Shown here: in pieces, positions 55,762 through 64,000 of the stretch
How positions within the stretch are numbered: the first letter of the stretch is position 1
Layout: every line of letters begins with the position of its first letter
NCBI RefSeq assembly: GCF_004310395.1
Contig: NZ_BFAX01000002.1
Location: 1-64,000 of the forward strand
Source: Methanofervidicoccus abyssi
Lineage (GTDB): Archaea; AGJL01; Methanococci; Methanococcales; Methanococcaceae
Reading direction: 5' to 3'
DNA: 64,000 nucleotides
Translations under genes and position numbers: made by a program
The notes under the pieces: model-generated
The model's input: the letters and a program-made list of their open reading frames with translations, nothing else
Told to the model about the DNA's origin: nothing
Databases searched by the model: none

Positions 55762-56160
55762 CTACTTCTCCAATTCCTCGTGAAGTACCTTAATAATATC
55801 CTTTGAACTGATAACTCCCACTATTTTATCCTCCCTAAGTTCAGATACTACATAGAGATGGTGTATTCTATTTTCCACCATGATAGCAGCAGCCTTTTCT
55901 AAAGGTGTCAAAGGATTTACTGTGATGATCTTACTGACCATTACGTCCTCAGCCTTTAAGTTATCTATATCTTTTGTGTAATACTTCAGCACATCTAAAC
56001 TTGTTATAATTCCCCAGTAGGTACCTTCTCTATCTGTCACTACTACAGAAGATATACTGTTTTCACCCATGGTTTTTATTACCTCCCTTAGAGGAGTATC
56101 TAAGAACACTTCATATATCCCCCTATTCATTATGTCTCTAACAACATACTTTGATATCAA
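55762..56160 (-). CDS. Two-CBS-domain protein upstream of ahcY
   Basis: A 132-residue protein made of a single CBS pair ([14 protein letters not shown] and [13 protein letters not shown]). Such domains bind adenosyl ligands including AdoMet. Lying just ahead of ahcY it could sense AdoMet or its product; this is inference. TTG at 56160 is the start: AGGTGA lies 4 nt upstream. The start region is inside a 61-bp tandem duplication. Confidence 0.85.
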   Translation of the reverse strand: MISKYVVRDIMNRGIYEVFLDTPLREVIKTMGENSISSVVVTDREGTYWGIITSLDVLKYYTKDIDNLKAEDVMVSKIITVNPLTPLEKAAAIMVENRIHHLYVVSELREDKIVGVISSKDIIKVLHEELEK

Positions 56161-56260
56161 TTTATCACCTTAGTAGTACTATGTTATAATTAATAACTAT
56201 AACAACATACTTTGATATCAATTTATCACCTTAGTAGTACTATGTTATAATTAATAACTA
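56139..56260. repeat. 61-bp perfect tandem duplication at the CBS gene start
   Basis: Bases 56139-56199 and 56200-56260 are identical, both beginning TAACAACATACTTTGATATC. On the minus strand each unit holds a TTAATTATAAC TATA-like element, the AGGTGA ribosome-binding site, a TTG and the first codons of the CBS gene. So the promoter, leader and gene start are duplicated. Confidence 0.92.
56165..56221 (-). CDS. Leader peptide created by the duplication (18 codons)
   Basis: The upstream copy of the duplicated start (TTG at 56221) is preceded by its own AGGTGA and opens an 18-codon frame, [18 protein letters not shown], ending in TGA at 56165. That TGA lies inside the AGGTGA of the CBS gene, 4 nt before its TTG. 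If transcription starts upstream of both units, this frame would be translated and coupled to the CBS gene. It depends on where transcription begins. Confidence 0.5.
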   Translation of the reverse strand: MISKYVVIVINYNIVLLR

Positions 56261-56427
56261 TTTATCCTATATATAAAAAATATTAAAACCATAATCTCTA
56301 TTAAAATCCTGAGAAATATTAATGATTATTACATTATTATATTATTAAGAATAATAAAAATTAGTAAAAAAATATTTGAAAAAATATATTCCTTGCTTAT
56401 AGTTTAGAAATTAAGGTTTATCGGAAT

Positions 56428-59400
56428 TTATTGATCTCCAAAGAAGTGATCTATTCGTACCTGTTTCTTTTTCTCATTTTTAAATAGGCTGTCTATACTT
56501 TCTCTAATTAACTCTAATCTCTGTTTTATGTAGTCACTTGCGTTGTAATCCTGAGCCATCTTCTGGGAGACATCCATATACTTTTCAACAGCTCCCTTGG
56601 ACACTGTTAATATTAACTTACTACCACACTTAGGACATACTCCCCTCAAAGGTATTCTTCTGTACTTTGCACCACATTTACATCTCACTCCCTGCCGTGA
56701 AAATGCCTTTAGATTTCCAATTAGATCTGGAATAAAATGGGATTGTATTACCTTCTCCGCCACATCCTTTTCATCGGTAGCTCTTATCTTCTTTGCAACT
56801 TTCAACTGGGCTTCAGTCTTTTCAAGCATAGTATCCAACGTTTTATACGTACAGACGAAAGGTCCATTGTCTATCCTACTTGTCTCATGGGTGTAGCCAA
56901 GTCCCTCGTACTGGGAAGGGGTGCCAAGCCTATCTTCTACAGTTTCTATAAGATCCTTAATCTCCTTTGGAGAGGGCATATCAAGAGATCCCTCGTAGAA
57001 CTCTAGTGGATACTCCCATACAACATCCATATTGTGGACTTCACCATCTACCTCCTTTGGATCCAGGATGGTGGTCAATACTAAGGGTGCATCCATTTGC
57101 CCTCCTCTTTTCTCAGGAAGATAGACCTTAGAGAAGTTTAGGAAAGCATCCAATAGTAGGAATATACTGTCTTCATCTCCGTCGCATTGATGGGTTAGTA
57201 TGTTAGAATTTACAATGATGTTGTGATATTTCCTGGCCTTTAAGGAATAGACATGTCCCTCATGTCTCAAGATATCTATACTCTTAACTTCTAGTATCCA
57301 GCCGAAGTTATTTCCTTCCTTACTGTTGTATATCTTTTCGATATCTTCGTTCTTTAAAAGTAATCCTTTACCATCCTCCAAGAATGTACCTGAGATACCA
57401 AACTTTGAATTTAGGAGGGTATCTATATCTCCCAGTAGATTTCCATCCCCCTTTAACAGTATTCCTTCCTTATTTTTCTTTCCTGAAACTTTAATATAGG
57501 TTGTAATAAACGTTTTAACGTATTCCCTTGATAATCCATACATGAAGGATGGCACTTTACCCTTTTCTACTTCTAATACTTTAAACAATTCTTTTATACT
57601 CTGATCAGGATGAGATACTGTATTTTCATCAGATCCTAAGAAATGTCCTAACAACTCCATCAAACAGTCTATATCTACATCTTTTAAAACCTCTGGTGTT
57701 CCTTCCCCCAGGTTATTCAACTTCGGAACAAATATAAGATCTCCCTCTTTAACTTCCATTGCCTTCTTCTCTATAAACTCATCCCTATCTTTATCGTATA
57801 TAATTACAGGATGATCTGATGTGGTTTTAAAGGATCTTCTATCTTGGAGGTTTATACTTATTAAGTAATTTGGAGAAGGTATTTTTAATACTTCCTCTAT
57901 CTCTGTAAGCACTACTCTTCTATTCACTGTATCGAAGGAATACACCTGTATCCTGATATTATTCCTTGGGAATCTTCTAATATAAGCCCCATTCTCGTAG
58001 TACTCCCCTCTCTCATCGTATAGGTTAAATAACTCCTCTATATCTATCCTCTTCACTTTACCATCTATATTAACCAGTACCTTAGTATCTCCTGGAAAGC
58101 AGTTCCTTCTCTTGGAGGCGTGGAAGTAAGGATGTGCATAACCTACATTTGCATTACAGTATCCAATAATCCTACCTACCATACCTGCAGAGGTGTGAGG
58201 TGCCATTCCAACTACCAAGTGTCCTATTAGATCTTCTTTACTTTTTACGTTGTAGAATCTCTCCACCTTGTAGAATTTCTCAAGTAGATCGTCTATGAAT
58301 TTGGCAGCACTTACAAAGTATTCTGCACAGGCCTTTGGGATGATTATATCCTGCACCTTTAACTCTACTATCTGATCTTCCCTCTCTAAAGGATTGCCGT
58401 AGATATCCTTCTCATAACCCAACTCCTTTAACTTCTTCACAGAGACGTTTATCTCATAGGGTTTAAAGTGGGTTAATGGTACATCTGTACAGTCAAACCT
58501 TAAGGTACCATCTTTAAATACATACACTTTATTTATAGCCCTGAGTATTCCCTTTTCCAGTGGTTCAACTATCTTTCTCTTAGAGGTCATTCCCTTGATA
58601 CACTTCACATCTCCAACTTTACCCAATCTAAGATTCTCCAGAGCTTTTTTCCAGTACTCTTTCAGTGGCGCCTCTATTCTCCTAGGACCGGAAAGATCTA
58701 CAGAGGTTCCACAGAAGGGACATTTTCTATATAGACTTATTTTTCCACAGTTTGGACACTCTCCATAGGATACCTCTACAATATCCGTATTTCTCTCCTC
58801 CACTGCCTTGTTGATTAGTCTAACATTTCCTCCCGCATTACCTATTGGAAAGAGACTATTTACTGGAGGTTTCATCTTCCTAGGTGCAGCCTTTTCCGGC
58901 CTTCCCATACGGGCTCCTATATAGACGTATGCCTTTCTTCTAATCTCGAAAGGTGCAAGAAGGTTTATAAGGTGCATGCTGTTCTTAGCCTTTTTCATTA
59001 GATCCTGAATATCTTCTATCAGATCCTTTTTATCCTCTATGTCGTATCCTAAGGAGTAAAGTAGAGGATAGTAGTCTTCTATCTCGATGTATCTCTCTCC
59101 ACCCTTTCTAACAACTTTATGACAACATCCAATTAACTCCAATATTCTTTTACCTCTATCTCCCTCTTTATAAGATACAACCCAGAGATCCTTAGATTCC
59201 TTTATCTTTACATTCCCCTTTAGTAGAAAATTCCTAAGGAGTACTATATCCTCTTTGGATACCTCATGCCAGTAGTAAGTAAATCTTGGATGTAGAGGTG
59301 TCCCAGTCCTTATTGCAAACTTTACAGCCTCCTTATGATCTGGATTTTTTATGAAATCTTCACTGTATTCTACACCTTTAGATATAAGGATCTTCTCGTA

Positions 59401-60750
59401 CCACTCCTCACACCAACTACTTGGGAGTATAGGATGGTTGTTTTCAAGAAAATCCCCATAATTTACAAGGATATCTCCTAAGAACAGAATCTCTTCCACC
59501 TGATCCCTGTATTTTATAGCATCCTCTACAGTGTTTATCTGTATCACATCACCATTCTTTAGTTTTACAATAGGACCCTCTATACTATCCACTGGAACTG
59601 CACAGGTTGCCTTTCCAGGCCTTTCAGTCTTTAACTGAGTACCTACTGCTATAAATTCATCCACTAAGTACATAAGGGCAGGATGGAAGCCGTCAGTTGC
59701 AAACCCTGTATTCCTACTTCTCCCGTATCTTAACCTGAATCCTCCAGATCTAGATGGATGGGCAAAGACTGGTCTACCTGCAATAACTTCTCCTATATAC
59801 TTTGTAATCGCTTCAATCTTCACATCTTCGTATAACCTCCCTTTAGGATCTTTAACTGCTTTTTTATCCTCCTTTTCTTCTTCCCTGTCCTCTTCCCCTT
59901 TTTTACCCTTCAACTCCTTTAACCACTCCCACCCCTCAATACCTAACTTATCCACATGTCTAAGGATCTTTGGAGCCTTTAAAAGAACCCCCTCTACAAG
60001 TACGAGGAGAGCACCTCCTCTCAGTTGATTTGTTTCCACCCTCTCTAGATCTCTGTGTCCACTAACCTCTACATCATCTGTAGCTTCTCCAGTTATCTCT
60101 ATGGGTATATTTCTAACTGCAATTCTAATCTCCTCAGCACTTGGAGAGTATTGAAAAGTACCTACTTCAGACTGATAGAGATCTACCTCCTCTACATACC
60201 TCTCTATCTCATCTTCAGTTGGGATGTATCTATTTAATCCTAAGGTCTTTCTAACGTAATCCCCAACAAGTACTGCCAACGCCTGTGCAGTACCTCCTGC
60301 ACTTCTAATAGGCCCTGCGAAGTATATAGCCAAGTACTCACTACTGTCTTTATTCTTCTTTATCTTCACATGGGCGATACCTTCCAGAGGAGCAGCTACT
60401 ATACCCTCTGTTAGAATAGCTAAGGCAGTTCTTATAGCCTGCTCTGCCAACTTCTCCTTAGATTCACCCTTACCAAATTTACCTTCTACTATCTCCTTGG
60501 CTATCTGTAGAGCTGCAGGTTCCTTACCGTATTCGTTTACTAGCTCTCTGATCCTATTGGCCACCCCCTTTGGACCCACCAATCCCTCTACTCTATCCGC
60601 CATATCTCTTGCCAGTGGTATCTCCACGTGATCCATAGGATCGTAACCTTTTCTTCTACACTCTTCTGCTATCTCGTATATCCTCTTTACCTCCTTTAGG
60701 ATACTCTCAAAATAAGATTCCATCTCCTTAGAAGCCTTTACATGGAGCAT
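56428..60750 (-). CDS. polC: DNA polymerase D large subunit (DP2) with an intein
   Basis: DP2 is the catalytic subunit of the replicative euryarchaeal DNA polymerase. The precursor is 1440 residues; removing a 305-residue intein leaves 1135, a normal DP2 length. Recognisable parts: N-terminal [18 protein letters not shown] near 150, zinc pairs CPNCG/CPFCG near 675, the catalytic region [20 protein letters not shown] ending at SKRRN and resuming at CDGDEDS after the intein, and C-terminal zinc CKCG/CPKCG. The last residues QVRIDHFF fit a PCNA-binding box. ATG at 60750 follows GTGGGACT. The small subunit is not in the window. Confidence 0.96.
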   Translation of the reverse strand: MLHVKASKEMESYFESILKEVKRIYEIAEECRRKGYDPMDHVEIPLARDMADRVEGLVGPKGVANRIRELVNEYGKEPAALQIAKEIVEGKFGKGESKEKLAEQAIRTALAILTEGIVAAPLEGIAHVKIKKNKDSSEYLAIYFAGPIRSAGGTAQALAVLVGDYVRKTLGLNRYIPTEDEIERYVEEVDLYQSEVGTFQYSPSAEEIRIAVRNIPIEITGEATDDVEVSGHRDLERVETNQLRGGALLVLVEGVLLKAPKILRHVDKLGIEGWEWLKELKGKKGEEDREEEKEDKKAVKDPKGRLYEDVKIEAITKYIGEVIAGRPVFAHPSRSGGFRLRYGRSRNTGFATDGFHPALMYLVDEFIAVGTQLKTERPGKATCAVPVDSIEGPIVKLKNGDVIQINTVEDAIKYRDQVEEILFLGDILVNYGDFLENNHPILPSSWCEEWYEKILISKGVEYSEDFIKNPDHKEAVKFAIRTGTPLHPRFTYYWHEVSKEDIVLLRNFLLKGNVKIKESKDLWVVSYKEGDRGKRILELIGCCHKVVRKGGERYIEIEDYYPLLYSLGYDIEDKKDLIEDIQDLMKKAKNSMHLINLLAPFEIRRKAYVYIGARMGRPEKAAPRKMKPPVNSLFPIGNAGGNVRLINKAVEERNTDIVEVSYGECPNCGKISLYRKCPFCGTSVDLSGPRRIEAPLKEYWKKALENLRLGKVGDVKCIKGMTSKRKIVEPLEKGILRAINKVYVFKDGTLRFDCTDVPLTHFKPYEINVSVKKLKELGYEKDIYGNPLEREDQIVELKVQDIIIPKACAEYFVSAAKFIDDLLEKFYKVERFYNVKSKEDLIGHLVVGMAPHTSAGMVGRIIGYCNANVGYAHPYFHASKRRNCFPGDTKVLVNIDGKVKRIDIEELFNLYDERGEYYENGAYIRRFPRNNIRIQVYSFDTVNRRVVLTEIEEVLKIPSPNYLISINLQDRRSFKTTSDHPVIIYDKDRDEFIEKKAMEVKEGDLIFVPKLNNLGEGTPEVLKDVDIDCLMELLGHFLGSDENTVSHPDQSIKELFKVLEVEKGKVPSFMYGLSREYVKTFITTYIKVSGKKNKEGILLKGDGNLLGDIDTLLNSKFGISGTFLEDGKGLLLKNEDIEKIYNSKEGNNFGWILEVKSIDILRHEGHVYSLKARKYHNIIVNSNILTHQCDGDEDSIFLLLDAFLNFSKVYLPEKRGGQMDAPLVLTTILDPKEVDGEVHNMDVVWEYPLEFYEGSLDMPSPKEIKDLIETVEDRLGTPSQYEGLGYTHETSRIDNGPFVCTYKTLDTMLEKTEAQLKVAKKIRATDEKDVAEKVIQSHFIPDLIGNLKAFSRQGVRCKCGAKYRRIPLRGVCPKCGSKLILTVSKGAVEKYMDVSQKMAQDYNASDYIKQRLELIRESIDSLFKNEKKKQVRIDHFFGDQ
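57187..58101 (-). other. PolC intein with a decayed homing endonuclease
   Basis: The 305-residue insert begins [10 protein letters not shown] (Cys1, block A), has TTSDHPVII (block B, with the TxxH) and ends [13 protein letters not shown] before Cys+1 of CDGDEDS. It sits in the active-site loop. The C-terminal residue is Gln rather than Asn, as in known PolII inteins of Pyrococcus. The endonuclease region has remnants only: [10 protein letters not shown] resembles one LAGLIDADG block, while the second ([16 protein letters not shown]) lacks the acidic residue. It probably splices but no longer cuts DNA. Confidence 0.9.
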
Positions 60751-61045
60751 AGTCCCACTTAGTGTGTAAATTTCGGTTAAATAGGATAAAAGAATGTAAT
60801 TAGATACTGGTTCGTAACATCCATCTTGTTGTGTTTCTCTTTTCTCCTTAAGTGATAAAAAATTTTTTATACTTTCTGGTGGTTTATAGTATTAACATTA
60901 TAGACAGAAAAAGTTTTAAATATTTTTCTACCGACAGGATATTATGGGAAGGAAGAAGCCCAACTGTTTATAAAAGTCATGATCACCATTTATCTATCTT
61001 TAAAAAAGACTGTTTTCTTGCAATAAAATCTCAGAAGGGGATATA

Positions 61046-61450
61046 TTGAAGGAAAGAACCTTTGTAATGTTAAAACCAGATACTGTCAGAAGGAAGTTAA
61101 TAGGAAGAATTATTCAGCGTTTTGAGGATAAGAGATTAGAGATAGTAGAGATGAAAATGTTAAAAATACCGAAGGAGTTGGCAGAGAAACTTTATGAGGA
61201 GCATAAGAACAAAGATTTTTTTAAAAGTTTAGTTGATTTTATTACATCGGGTAGGGTTGTTGTAATGGTTATCGAGGGAGAAAATGCTATATCTGTAGTT
61301 AGAAAAATGATAGGAAAGACTAATCCATTAGAGGCAGAGATGGGAACAATAAGGGGGGACTTTGGATACTCCACACCAGACAACCTAGTACATGCTTCAG
61401 ATTCTCAGGAAAGTGCTAAGAGAGAGATGCAGTTGTTTTTTGGGAAGTAA
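61046..61450 (+). CDS. ndk: Nucleoside diphosphate kinase
   Basis: A 134-residue NDK that balances nucleoside triphosphates. It has KPDTVRRKLIG near residue 10, RGDFGYSTPDN near 102 and the active-site histidine in NLVHASDSQESAKRE near 112. Length is typical. TTG at 61046 is the start; GGGGATATA lies upstream. It is a single gene between polC (divergent) and an A/T spacer. Confidence 0.95.
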   Translation: MKERTFVMLKPDTVRRKLIGRIIQRFEDKRLEIVEMKMLKIPKELAEKLYEEHKNKDFFKSLVDFITSGRVVVMVIEGENAISVVRKMIGKTNPLEAEMGTIRGDFGYSTPDNLVHASDSQESAKREMQLFFGK

Positions 61451-61798
61451 CTTTATTTTAGAGCAGTATAATATACTATTTATTTCTACAACCTTTTTTC
61501 CGATATTCAAATAATTTTAAAGAAAGTCAAAATCCTTTACTGGTAGGGTTCTATATTATGATTTTTAGAATTAATACATCTTTTAAGGAAAAGAATTAAG
61601 GAGGATTTGTCTCTTATCTTAATGTTTAGAATCTCCAGAAAATAATTAATAAAATAAGATAAAAATAAAAAATATAGATATATTCCCTTCTACTTCCGAA
61701 GATTGGAAAAAGAGCTCTCCGGACGTCCCAACTATAAAGATAGGATAATCTTATATCACGACAGATTTTACAATAATTTTTATTATCTCTTTTATTGA
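61451..61798. other. Convergent spacer after ndk
   Basis: Between convergent ndk and the AIR-synthase-like gene. It is mainly A/T, with a GC-richer patch at 61690-61740 containing GGACGTCC (a perfect palindrome) next to GAGCTC. It may be a bidirectional 3' end. No ORF with a ribosome-binding site is seen. Confidence 0.4.
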
Positions 61799-63142
61799 CT
61801 ACTGTAATAACAAATTCTTTACAAAATCCTTCTTTTTAATAGCCTCCCTACAGGCCTCTTCTATTTTTCTCTTCATACGTTCAAATTCTTCCTTCTCAGG
61901 TTTCATCATATCCACAACCTTCTTTACAGGTGTGTAGGGAGACTCCCTAAACCCTGGAATAAGAGGTATCTTCCTATCTCCATCTATAACATAACTTCCC
62001 TCTCCTTCCTTTACTTCCCCTACTATCTTAGCACCAGTTTTTTTCATTATCTCATCTGCATATTCCTCGGGAGTTATTATCAACAGACTGTCTATGGAGA
62101 CTCCTAAGGGATCTATATTTAACTTTTTCAACATCTCTAATACCTTGGGATTTATAACATCAATTACTTTATCCATATAGAACTCCAAGGAAACGTTAGC
62201 AGATCTTGAGATCTCATAGGCATCCCCTCTAAGTCCTCCATTTGTCACATCTGTCATAACATGAATATACTTCAGTAGATCATTCTCAAATATCTTTTTA
62301 CATGCTTTCAAAAAATCTATATTGAGAGTTTCATAAACTACTGAGAACATCCCATGGTATATGGCAGTTGTTGCTATGGTGCCTCCTCCACTTCCCTTAG
62401 TCATAAGTATCAAATCTCCAACCTTGGCTCTCTTTCTTGCAGTGGGAGTGTCACCTTTTATAACTCCAATAGCTCCCACTGCACTTACCATCCTCTCCCC
62501 TAATACCATATCTCCTCCTACCCTAAGAGTACTTCCTGCAACCAGTGGCACCCCTATACTTTCAGATACTGCACATATACCTGCTGTAAAGTCCAGTATC
62601 TTGGACACATCTCCATCATCTGCCAGATGGACATCACTTATAAGGGCAACAGGTTCTGCACCCATTACATACACATCCCTTAGACATGCTCTTGTCACAT
62701 GAAAACCTGCTAAGAAGGGAAATTCACTTAACCTGGAGTGGGTGCCGTCCACTGTAGCCACTATATACCTACCCTCTGCCTCCACAACTCCACCGTCATC
62801 CTGATCCCTACTATCTACAACTGCCCTCTGATTTGTACTCTCGATAATCTTCCCTATCTGCTGATGTAAGAAAAAATCACCTTCTCCCCTACTACCTCCA
62901 CCTATCCCCCCCATAGTAACTCCAGATCTCTTGTATTCCAGAAGATACTTCAGTTTTGAGTCTTCAATATCTTTATAAGATTCTACAGTTTTTACCTCCT
63001 TTAGAACTGCCTCAACGAATTCCCTCGCCACTTTTCTATCTATTCTTTTAAATTCTGTAACTATTTTAACACCTTCTTCGATAATAACATCCTCAGGTAT
63101 ATTCTTCCTTAGACACCTTCTTACAAATTCTTCTATATCCAT
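61799..63142 (-). CDS. AIR-synthase-related ATP-binding protein
   Basis: A 447-residue protein of the PurM/HypE/SelD/ThiL fold. A roughly 75-residue N-terminal helical extension precedes the glycine-rich GGIGGGSRGEGDFF, the ATP/metal motif DSRDQDDGGVV near 110, the aspartates in VATVDGTHSRL near 128 and the second-domain TKGSGGGTIATT near 250. Length exceeds classical PurM because of the extension and a C-terminal helical tail. It resembles AIR-synthase-related proteins of methanogens whose substrate is not known. GGTGACATC precedes the ATG. Confidence 0.8.
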   Translation of the reverse strand: MDIEEFVRRCLRKNIPEDVIIEEGVKIVTEFKRIDRKVAREFVEAVLKEVKTVESYKDIEDSKLKYLLEYKRSGVTMGGIGGGSRGEGDFFLHQQIGKIIESTNQRAVVDSRDQDDGGVVEAEGRYIVATVDGTHSRLSEFPFLAGFHVTRACLRDVYVMGAEPVALISDVHLADDGDVSKILDFTAGICAVSESIGVPLVAGSTLRVGGDMVLGERMVSAVGAIGVIKGDTPTARKRAKVGDLILMTKGSGGGTIATTAIYHGMFSVVYETLNIDFLKACKKIFENDLLKYIHVMTDVTNGGLRGDAYEISRSANVSLEFYMDKVIDVINPKVLEMLKKLNIDPLGVSIDSLLIITPEEYADEIMKKTGAKIVGEVKEGEGSYVIDGDRKIPLIPGFRESPYTPVKKVVDMMKPEKEEFERMKRKIEEACREAIKKKDFVKNLLLQ

Positions 63143-63341
63143 GATGTCACCAATATTTTAGTATGATAGAAAAAATTGAGATAGTAATTGAAAAATAATA
63201 AAAAATTTAGAAACTATTGTTTATTTTAAATCTAGTTTTTTTAAGATTCCCTCTTCCATTTTAATACTTTTTTCTATAATTTCATTATATTTTTTATCTT
63301 TTTTGATAGAATTAAAAATATATCAAAAATAGTGATTAAAT

Positions 63342-64000
63342 ATGATATACGACTTTAGAAGGGAAAAGAAGTATGGATACACCACAGGTGCCTGTGCTGC
63401 AGCAGGAGCTTATTCTGGTATTTACTATCTAAAGAAAGGTGTAAAGTTGGATTATGTGAAGATAGAGAACGATAAGGGAGATATACTTATAATACCTGTG
63501 GAGAAGATAGAAGGAGATATTCCCTCCAGAAGTGCCACAGTTACTGTTAGGAAATTTGCAGGTGAAGATATAGATATTACAGATGGGGTGGAAGTTATCG
63601 TTGATACCAAGATTGTAAAGTGGAAAGGGGGAGAGAGAATTAAAATAGTAGGTGGAAAAGGTGTAGGTGTTGTTACAAAGGAGGGATTACAGGTTAAAAA
63701 AGGAGATTGGGCTATAAATCCAAAACCTCGAGAACTTATCATTAGAAATATAACCCCTCTTCTCGATAGAGATGAAGGAGCTATAGTGAAAATCTCCGTT
63801 CCCAGAGGTGAAGAGTTGTATAAAAAAACACTTAATCCTAAACTTGGTATAGTAGGAGGTATATCTATCCTTGGAACTACAGGTATAGTCAGGCCCATGT
63901 CCAATGAGGCTTATAGAGAGTCGTTAGTGCCACAGATAGATATTGCCCTGGCGAAGAATCACAAGATGTTGGTATATACGCCTGGAAATATAGGGACGAA
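63342..64000 (+). CDS. cbiD: Cobalt-precorrin-5B C1-methyltransferase (partial)
   Basis: The first 219 codons of CbiD, which methylates C1 of the corrin ring in anaerobic cobamide synthesis. It opens YGYTTGACAAAGAYSGIYYL, has SATVTVRKFAGEDIDITDG, read as TVRKFAGEDIDITDG near 66, GVGVVTKEGLQVKKGDWAINP near 98, and GTTGIVRPMS near 178. The gene runs off the right edge. ATG at 63342 follows AGTGATTAA. It shares the pathway with cbiL at 51.3 kb. Confidence 0.95.
   Translation, partial: MIYDFRREKKYGYTTGACAAAGAYSGIYYLKKGVKLDYVKIENDKGDILIIPVEKIEGDIPSRSATVTVRKFAGEDIDITDGVEVIVDTKIVKWKGGERIKIVGGKGVGVVTKEGLQVKKGDWAINPKPRELIIRNITPLLDRDEGAIVKISVPRGEELYKKTLNPKLGIVGGISILGTTGIVRPMSNEAYRESLVPQIDIALAKNHKMLVYTPGNIGT

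Noticed and set aside
60852-61049. A 65-codon plus-strand open frame before ndk
   Set aside because: It covers the ndk promoter and leader, has no site before its start and no recognisable features.
1-64000. CRISPR arrays and tRNA genes
   Set aside because: No regularly spaced repeat of 25-40 bp was seen, and no spacer contains a plausible T-arm with paired acceptor ends.

Overview
The window looks like chromosomal DNA of a methanogenic archaeon of the order Methanococcales, probably a thermophilic Methanothermococcus/Methanotorris-type lineage. The evidence is low GC with very A/T-rich spacers and ribosome-binding sites of the GGTGA type placed 4-6 nt before ATG, GTG or TTG. The gene set is that of a hydrogenotrophic methanogen: HmdII, methanogenesis marker 7, DUF1890/DUF1894, MptA, a likely EhbA, KorA, the two-subunit archaeal DNA polymerase D with an intein, archaeal ribosomal proteins, aRNase J and the archaeal mevalonate pathway. 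No rRNA, tRNA or CRISPR array was seen.

Layout. 1-5.7 kb: tail of a chemoreceptor gene, cheR, a metallophosphoesterase, type 2 IPP isomerase, RNase J and a prenyl diphosphate synthase. 5.7-11.8 kb: a radical SAM gene with no ordinary start codon, the L34e-cmk-L14e operon, a TtcA-like PP-loop protein, an RCK potassium channel, and a class III pilin-like gene next to DUF1894-DUF1890. 11.8-26.6 kb: hmdII, mptA, a secreted Lon-like protease, a bifunctional phosphatase/NAD kinase, ttuA, pelota, prefoldin alpha, a likely ehbA, pus10, argD and the L21e-rpoF-DUF655 operon.

27.1-37.9 kb: a complete archaellum operon on the minus strand (flaB1-B5, flaC, D, E, F, G, H, I, J). Three archaellin genes are near-perfect tandem copies with a 704-bp period. 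flaC is interrupted by a frameshift in a run of ten A. A HEAT-repeat gene is transcribed divergently, across a spacer holding an operator-like inverted and direct repeat. With the chemoreceptor tail and cheR at the left end, the window carries parts of both the motor and its sensory control.

38-64 kb: moaB, ilvD, marC, hisA, a PfkB kinase, the phosphomevalonate dehydratase small subunit, an RNA ligase, a decayed tnpB remnant with a GC-rich tail, korA, a CBS protein, a methanogen-specific cluster (mmp7, three small unknown genes, cbiL, a P-loop protein), a glutamate ligase of coenzyme biosynthesis, a CBS-ahcY operon whose 5' end is duplicated, polC with a 305-residue intein, ndk, an AIR-synthase-like gene and a partial cbiD.

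Functional links: isoprenoid lipid synthesis (fni, idsA, phosphomevalonate dehydratase), methanopterin and cobamide coenzymes (mptA, RimK-type ligase, cbiL, cbiD), sulfur and pseudouridine tRNA modification (ttuA, TtcA-like, pus10), and motility. The most notable observations are the flaC frameshift, the recent archaellin triplication, the radical SAM gene that seems to start at ATC, the tnpB relic, the duplicated leader before the CBS-ahcY operon, and a degenerate family of short intergenic elements.
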